DNA of 33,395 nucleotides. Origin: Candidatus Saccharimonadota bacterium (lineage in GTDB: Bacteria; Patescibacteriota; Saccharimonadia; Saccharimonadales; Saccharimonadaceae). Within the stretch, counting starts at the first letter, position 1. Every line of letters starts with the position of its first letter. Below, piece after piece: positions 29,952-33,395 of this stretch. A program made the position numbers and the translations under genes. The notes beneath the pieces are model-generated. The model was not told the origin of the DNA and made no database searches. It saw only the letters and a program-made list of their open reading frames with translations. The stretch spans positions 1-33,395 of the forward strand of contig CAJPUO010000006.1 in NCBI GenBank assembly GCA_905373795.1. The letters run 5' to 3'.

Positions 29952-31694
29952 TTATCCCTTCGGTGCTAATTTCATATAATCAATCATCCAGTTGGAGATG
30001 TCCGTGAAAATCGGGCCGGCGTGGTAATTTCCCTGCAGGTTAATTCCCCTGCCCGGCGCCGCCACGCGTACCATTATGACATATTCCGCCCTATTTGCGC
30101 CACCATAGCCGATATAGGTCGCAATTGTCTCTTTTTGTGAATAATGGCCGCTAACGACCGCTTCCGACGTTCCAGTCTTACCGCCAATTTCATATCCCGG
30201 CTTATCATTCTTCGATAAAAACGACGAGCCGCGCGCCGTCGCTAGCATACCGCGCATTTGCGACGACGTCCCGGCGCTGACCGTCTGGCGCAGCGCTTTG
30301 TTCTCGGACGGATGTATTTTACCATTTTTATCAACTGAGCCACTAACAATCGCCGGCCTATAGTATTGCCCGCCATTAACAATCGACGAAAACCCAGCCG
30401 TCACCTGTACCATTGTTAAGTTCATACTCTGACCGTACGTCATTGCCGAATAACGGACTTCGTTGCCCTCGGCGCTATCCGGCGGATAAACATAACCGGC
30501 TGCCTCGTTCAATTCAATGCCGGTAGCTTGCCCGAATCCAAACCGATCATGATAATAATCGTACAGCGTCTGGCGCGCTGGCAAATTGATTTGCGACCCA
30601 TTGCCAAGCCTCCGCACTGCCGTAATTGTACCCACATTCAACGAATTGTTAAATGCTCCCTGAATCGATATCGGACCATTCAAACCGCGCAGCGCATTAC
30701 ACATGGTCCTGTCAGCCACCTTAATGCAATCAGTATTATTATAGACGGTTGACGGTGTAACCGCGCCTTTATCAATCGCCGCAGCAAAACTAAACGACTT
30801 AATAATCGACCCCGGCTCAAACGGCGTCATCGTAACATTATTCATAAAAACCGCAGCATTAGTTTGCTTGGCGTATTCCGCTGGATTATATGACGGATAG
30901 TTGGCCATCGCTAAAACTCGACCGTTATTCGGATTCATAACGATAACGCTTCCTTCAGTAGCGCGCGCTGCCTCGACGCCGTTTTTCAGCGCCGACTCAG
31001 TGTAGCTCTGAATATTCCGATCGACCGTCAAAGCAAGATTCTCCCCCGCCTTCGCCTCAATCCGAATATTATCCTTGCCCACTGTCAGCGGCACATTCCT
31101 GACGTCGGTCACTGCCTGTAATAAACCGTTCTGACCCTTTAAGCGCTTTTCCAGCGCGCCCTCCACGCCGTATTGTCCGTCGCCAGCCGCATTAACGAAA
31201 CCCAGTACATGCGCACCTAAACCATTCTCTGGATAATCGCGAATCGACCCCTGTTGATACAGCATACCAGCAAAATTCTTATTCCTCAATTTTTCGGCTT
31301 GCGTTCTGGAAATATTCCTAGCCAAAACCTCGTAGCGAGACTTCTTATTATTCAGCTTAGCCTCGGCATGATGAACCATCTCTCCGCCGGCAATTTCTTT
31401 CAAGCTAGTAATAATTTTACTGCGCTCGTTATCTTCCACCGCCTGCGGATCAGCAATTACCGTATAAATCATCCGATTCAGCACTACCGGCGCCAACGCC
31501 TGCCCGTCCATCATATAGATCTTACCGCGCTCTGCTGGGATAATAAATTGCCGCTGCTGGCTAGCACGAGCTAACTCAGTATACATACTATGCTGCAAAA
31601 TCTGCAAATAAAACAGCCTTAACACAAAAGCTGCCATCGCCAAGAGTAAAACGATGGCCAACCAGCCAGTTCTGGAATGTCTAAGCCGCTGCAT
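29952..31694 (-). CDS. ftsI: Division-specific class B penicillin-binding protein (FtsI/PBP3)
   Basis: This 580-residue transpeptidase crosslinks septal peptidoglycan. It has a short cytoplasmic tail, a transmembrane helix (WLAIVLLLAMAAFVLRLFYL), the PBP dimerisation domain with ERGKIYMMDG and GLGAHVLGFVN, and the transpeptidase domain. Active-site motifs are intact: SxxK in FEPGSIIKSF, SxN in YGQSMNLT and KTG in GGKTGTSE. No PASTA domain is present. The gene lies 30 nt after ftsL and 2 nt before mraY, the usual dcw order. Confidence 0.94.
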   Translation of the reverse strand: MQRLRHSRTGWLAIVLLLAMAAFVLRLFYLQILQHSMYTELARASQQRQFIIPAERGKIYMMDGQALAPVVLNRMIYTVIADPQAVEDNERSKIITSLKEIAGGEMVHHAEAKLNNKKSRYEVLARNISRTQAEKLRNKNFAGMLYQQGSIRDYPENGLGAHVLGFVNAAGDGQYGVEGALEKRLKGQNGLLQAVTDVRNVPLTVGKDNIRIEAKAGENLALTVDRNIQSYTESALKNGVEAARATEGSVIVMNPNNGRVLAMANYPSYNPAEYAKQTNAAVFMNNVTMTPFEPGSIIKSFSFAAAIDKGAVTPSTVYNNTDCIKVADRTMCNALRGLNGPISIQGAFNNSLNVGTITAVRRLGNGSQINLPARQTLYDYYHDRFGFGQATGIELNEAAGYVYPPDSAEGNEVRYSAMTYGQSMNLTMVQVTAGFSSIVNGGQYYRPAIVSGSVDKNGKIHPSENKALRQTVSAGTSSQMRGMLATARGSSFLSKNDKPGYEIGGKTGTSEAVVSGHYSQKETIATYIGYGGANRAEYVIMVRVAAPGRGINLQGNYHAGPIFTDISNWMIDYMKLAPKG

Positions 31695-31724
31695 AATTGC
31701 TCTATTTAGTATATCATTTTCAGG

Positions 31725-32063
31725 CTAGCGGGCGTAACTGGTCTCGGTCGATGTCATGGCCGCCGCGACATTACTGTTCTTCGCCCTCTCTAGCGATGTC
31801 AGCCGCGCATTTTGCACTTCCAATTCCGATTTCTTAGCGCTCAATTCACTTATCTGCGAGTCCAAATCCTGCGCCTCGTAGCCATAGGCTGTAGTTTTAA
31901 TTGCCTGAGTCAAATAAATCAAGCCCAGTACTGTAATCATCAGCGCGACGAGCACTGTATGAGCGACAGGACCAAGTTTGACCCGAGATTGGAAACGTGT
32001 TGAGTTCTGGTTGCGCCGCATCTGGACGCCTGAACGTCGCGGAGTAAATGTGGTGGTTGTCAT
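31725..32063 (-). CDS. ftsL: FtsL-like division protein
   Basis: A 112-residue bitopic protein with a basic N-terminus, one transmembrane helix (HTVLVALMITVLGLIYLTQA) and an extracytoplasmic leucine-zipper-like coiled coil (about 70-100, DLDSQISELSAKKSELEVQN). This topology, the size and the position between rsmH and ftsI identify FtsL, which pairs with the FtsB-like partner and FtsQ at the septum. Sequence identity in this family is always weak. A candidate -10 (TATAAA) lies about 20 nt before the start, so it may have its own promoter in the 211-bp gap after rsmH. Confidence 0.78.
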   Translation of the reverse strand: MTTTTFTPRRSGVQMRRNQNSTRFQSRVKLGPVAHTVLVALMITVLGLIYLTQAIKTTAYGYEAQDLDSQISELSAKKSELEVQNARLTSLERAKNSNVAAAMTSTETSYAR

Positions 32064-32101
32064 TGCTTCTATTCTTATTTTTATTTATAATTTTTATTAG
32101 G

Positions 32102-32146
32102 GGAAACCAGCCCGCCCCTGTTAGTATGTTAGAACGGGCTGTTTCC
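32102..32146 (-). terminator. Long hairpin between the micro-ORF and ftsL
   Basis: GGAAAC-C-AGCCCG (32102-32114) pairs with CGGGCTGTTTCC (32135-32146), a 12-bp stem with one bulge and a 20-nt loop. On the minus strand it is followed by an A/T-rich stretch but not a clean T run. It could attenuate read-through from rsmH into ftsL or protect an mRNA end. Confidence 0.45.
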
Positions 32147-32180
32147 AAGTTAGAGTGTATATTCCGGAATACGCGCTCTG

Positions 32181-32252
32181 TTAGCCGCGGCGTACCGCAA
32201 CGGTCTCAGCTACTTCTGCGTCCTGGAATTGTACTTTGATGTGGATTGGCAT
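32181..32252 (-). CDS. 23-residue micro-ORF with ideal ribosome binding site
   Basis: Directly after rsmH (22 nt) the minus strand reads AAGGAGG, 8 nt, then ATG at 32252, opening MPIHIKVQFQDAEVAETVAV and three more residues before TAA at 32181. This is the best Shine-Dalgarno match in the window. The +1 frame just past the stop continues as AANRARIPEYTL before its own stop, so a slightly longer protein of about 33 residues broken by a one-base shift is also possible. No family was recognised. It could be a leader peptide acting with the hairpin at 32102-32146. Confidence 0.55.
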   Translation of the reverse strand: MPIHIKVQFQDAEVAETVAVRRG

Positions 32253-32274
32253 GGTGTCGCCCTCCTTTTTTGTT

Positions 32275-33195
32275 TTATTTTTTCACGGCGTAGCGAAACT
32301 TGGCGCTTCGACTGCGCGGATTGTGAACATCTTCTGTTCCAGACACCGGTTTCTTCTCCGGGACGATCAGCTCGGCCTCGTAGCCAGCAGCTGCTTGCTC
32401 CCAGAAATATCGCTTGACCAATCGATCCTCCAGACTATGAAAACTAATTATTCCAACGCGCCCGCCCCTATTAAGGAGGCGTGGCAGCAGCGGCAATAAT
32501 TCCTCAATCAGCCGAAGTTCGTGATTGACCTCAATGCGCAGTGCCTGAAAAGTGCGAGTCGCCGGATGATGCTTCATCCCGCCGCGACCGACAGTATGCT
32601 TGATCAGATCAGCCAGCTCGGTCGTTCCCCGAATCGGCCGTGCTTTGACGATTGCCTGCACAATCCGCCTGGCCCGCCCGGGACTTTCCTCGCCGTAACG
32701 AGTTATCGGCCGCGTCAGCTCATCAATCGAATACGAATTGACAATATCCGCTGCCGTCGTTTCCGTCCGATTATCCATACGCATATCCAGCGGCCCGTCA
32801 AACCGAAACGAAAAACCTCTCTCTGCTCTGTCAAGCTGCGGTGACGACACCCCCAAATCAGCCAAAATCACGTCAAATGTACGTCCCTGCTTGACCAAAT
32901 CCTGCGCTGCGCTCACAAAATCTTTGTGAATTAGCGTCGCGCCTTTTTCAGCCAAATCGCCCAGCGTGTTAATCGCGTTATCATCGCGGTCAACCAGCAC
33001 TGCGCCCAAGTAATTATCCGTCCTCGTCAAGAATTCCCTAGCGTGGCCGCCATAGCCAGCCGTCAGGTCGAGATAACTCTCGCCTCTGGCTGGCCGCAAC
33101 CTGTCCAAGGTCACCTCCAGGAGCACGGGAACATGAATCGGTTCGCTCACTTGAAGCGCTTCCGACTGTGGTGGATGTTCTTTAATACTCATCAT
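32275..33195 (-). CDS. rsmH: 16S rRNA (cytosine(1402)-N(4))-methyltransferase RsmH
   Basis: RsmH (MraW) methylates C1402 in the ribosomal P site. The 306-residue protein has HVPVLLEVTLDRL, the SAM loop YLDLTAGYGGH, DVILADLGVSSPQLD, RGFSFRFDGPLDMRMD, and the late motifs RTFQALRIEVNHEL, GIISFHSLEDRLVKRYF and NPRSRSAKFRYA. All are typical and length is normal. It is the first gene of the division/wall cluster; no mraZ is seen upstream in the window. A minus-strand TACAAT (33210-33205) lies 9 nt before ATG 33195, a near-leaderless start. The alternative ATG 33192 would shorten the protein by only one residue. Confidence 0.96.
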   Translation of the reverse strand: MMSIKEHPPQSEALQVSEPIHVPVLLEVTLDRLRPARGESYLDLTAGYGGHAREFLTRTDNYLGAVLVDRDDNAINTLGDLAEKGATLIHKDFVSAAQDLVKQGRTFDVILADLGVSSPQLDRAERGFSFRFDGPLDMRMDNRTETTAADIVNSYSIDELTRPITRYGEESPGRARRIVQAIVKARPIRGTTELADLIKHTVGRGGMKHHPATRTFQALRIEVNHELRLIEELLPLLPRLLNRGGRVGIISFHSLEDRLVKRYFWEQAAAGYEAELIVPEKKPVSGTEDVHNPRSRSAKFRYAVKK

Positions 33196-33215
33196 TGCTT
33201 TATTATTGTATCATC

Positions 33216-33320
33216 GGTCGCGGCGATTCTTCGAGATTTACTCCTCTTTACGCGCCAGGCGACATTCGTCGCTTGGGCTGCAATCGCTGTACGGAGATAA
33301 ATCTCGAAAATCTTGCGACC
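33216..33320. repeat. Long imperfect inverted repeat upstream of rsmH
   Basis: A left arm at 33216-33244 (GGTCGC, GATT, TTCGAGATTTA, CTCC) pairs with a right arm at 33292-33320 (GGAG, TAAATCTCGAA, AATC, GCGACC) through about 25 matched positions with small bulges. The 47-bp centre holds a smaller hairpin GCGAC-ATTC-GTCGC (33260-33273). It lies just upstream of the rsmH -10 box. It is not clearly homologous to the der/topA element. It could be a MITE-like repeat or a structured RNA end; bases 33321-33395 show nothing else. Confidence 0.6.
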
Positions 33321-33395
33321 ATATACAGTAGCAATGCTCGAGATCACCTAACTGGATATTTAATTCTGGCTGTTTTGTATTTGTGTTTTGTTTGT

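Noticed and set aside
31897..32148. 83-codon minus-strand frame across ftsL
   Set aside because: It reads through the ftsL coding region in another frame, has no ribosome site, and ftsL explains the coding signal.

Overview
The window looks like a chromosomal segment of a Candidatus Saccharibacteria (TM7)-type Patescibacteria/CPR genome. This is inferred from gene content: a compact chromosome, a pared-down division/wall cluster (rsmH-ftsL-ftsI-mraY-ftsW-murG-ftsQ), a large lone conjugation-type ATPase, dprA near topA, and a sigma-region-4/HARE-HTH regulator. TGA is used as a normal stop. Many genes have a TATAAT-like -10 box only 6-10 nt before the start codon, which points to leaderless mRNAs. 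No tRNA, rRNA, CRISPR array or transposase gene was seen.

Left part (1-4990). A frameshifted lipoprotein gene is followed by der (EngA GTPase with a long insertion) and a CPBP-family membrane protease. Next come an unknown acidic protein and a small accessory transcription unit. That unit has a strong promoter, a structured leader, a small membrane protein resembling actinophage proteins and, at its 3' end, a complete type III hammerhead ribozyme (about 4929-4985).

Metal-homeostasis region (4988-12349). Two COG0523/CobW GTPases, a nicotianamine-synthase-family enzyme, a Fur/Zur-family repressor, a DUF475/TerC-like membrane protein and a YraQ/YcgQ-type permease pair lie together; pth sits among them. 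A perfect 9-5-9 inverted repeat between fur and the nicotianamine-synthase operon is the probable operator. Together this suggests a zinc- or iron-responsive regulon that includes a nicotianamine-like metallophore or metal ligand.

Middle (12422-24711). Two unknown minus-strand genes are followed by a probable minus-strand structured RNA of about 300 nt with a consensus promoter and an intrinsic terminator. Then come dprA, a CDP-alcohol phosphatidyltransferase, a small coiled-coil protein, topA, the sigma4-HARE regulator, a T4SS/TraG-like ATPase, an Excalibur-domain protein and a DUF2726 protein.

Right part (24712-33395). An AT-rich interval of about 900 bp without a clear large gene precedes the minus-strand division/wall operon. 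That operon has tight overlaps, a 23-codon ORF with an ideal ribosome binding site after rsmH, and a long inverted repeat upstream of rsmH.

The two strongest novel signals are the hammerhead ribozyme and a 125-bp palindromic element inserted in the same reading frame inside both der and topA. The element is analogous in behaviour to Rickettsia palindromic elements.
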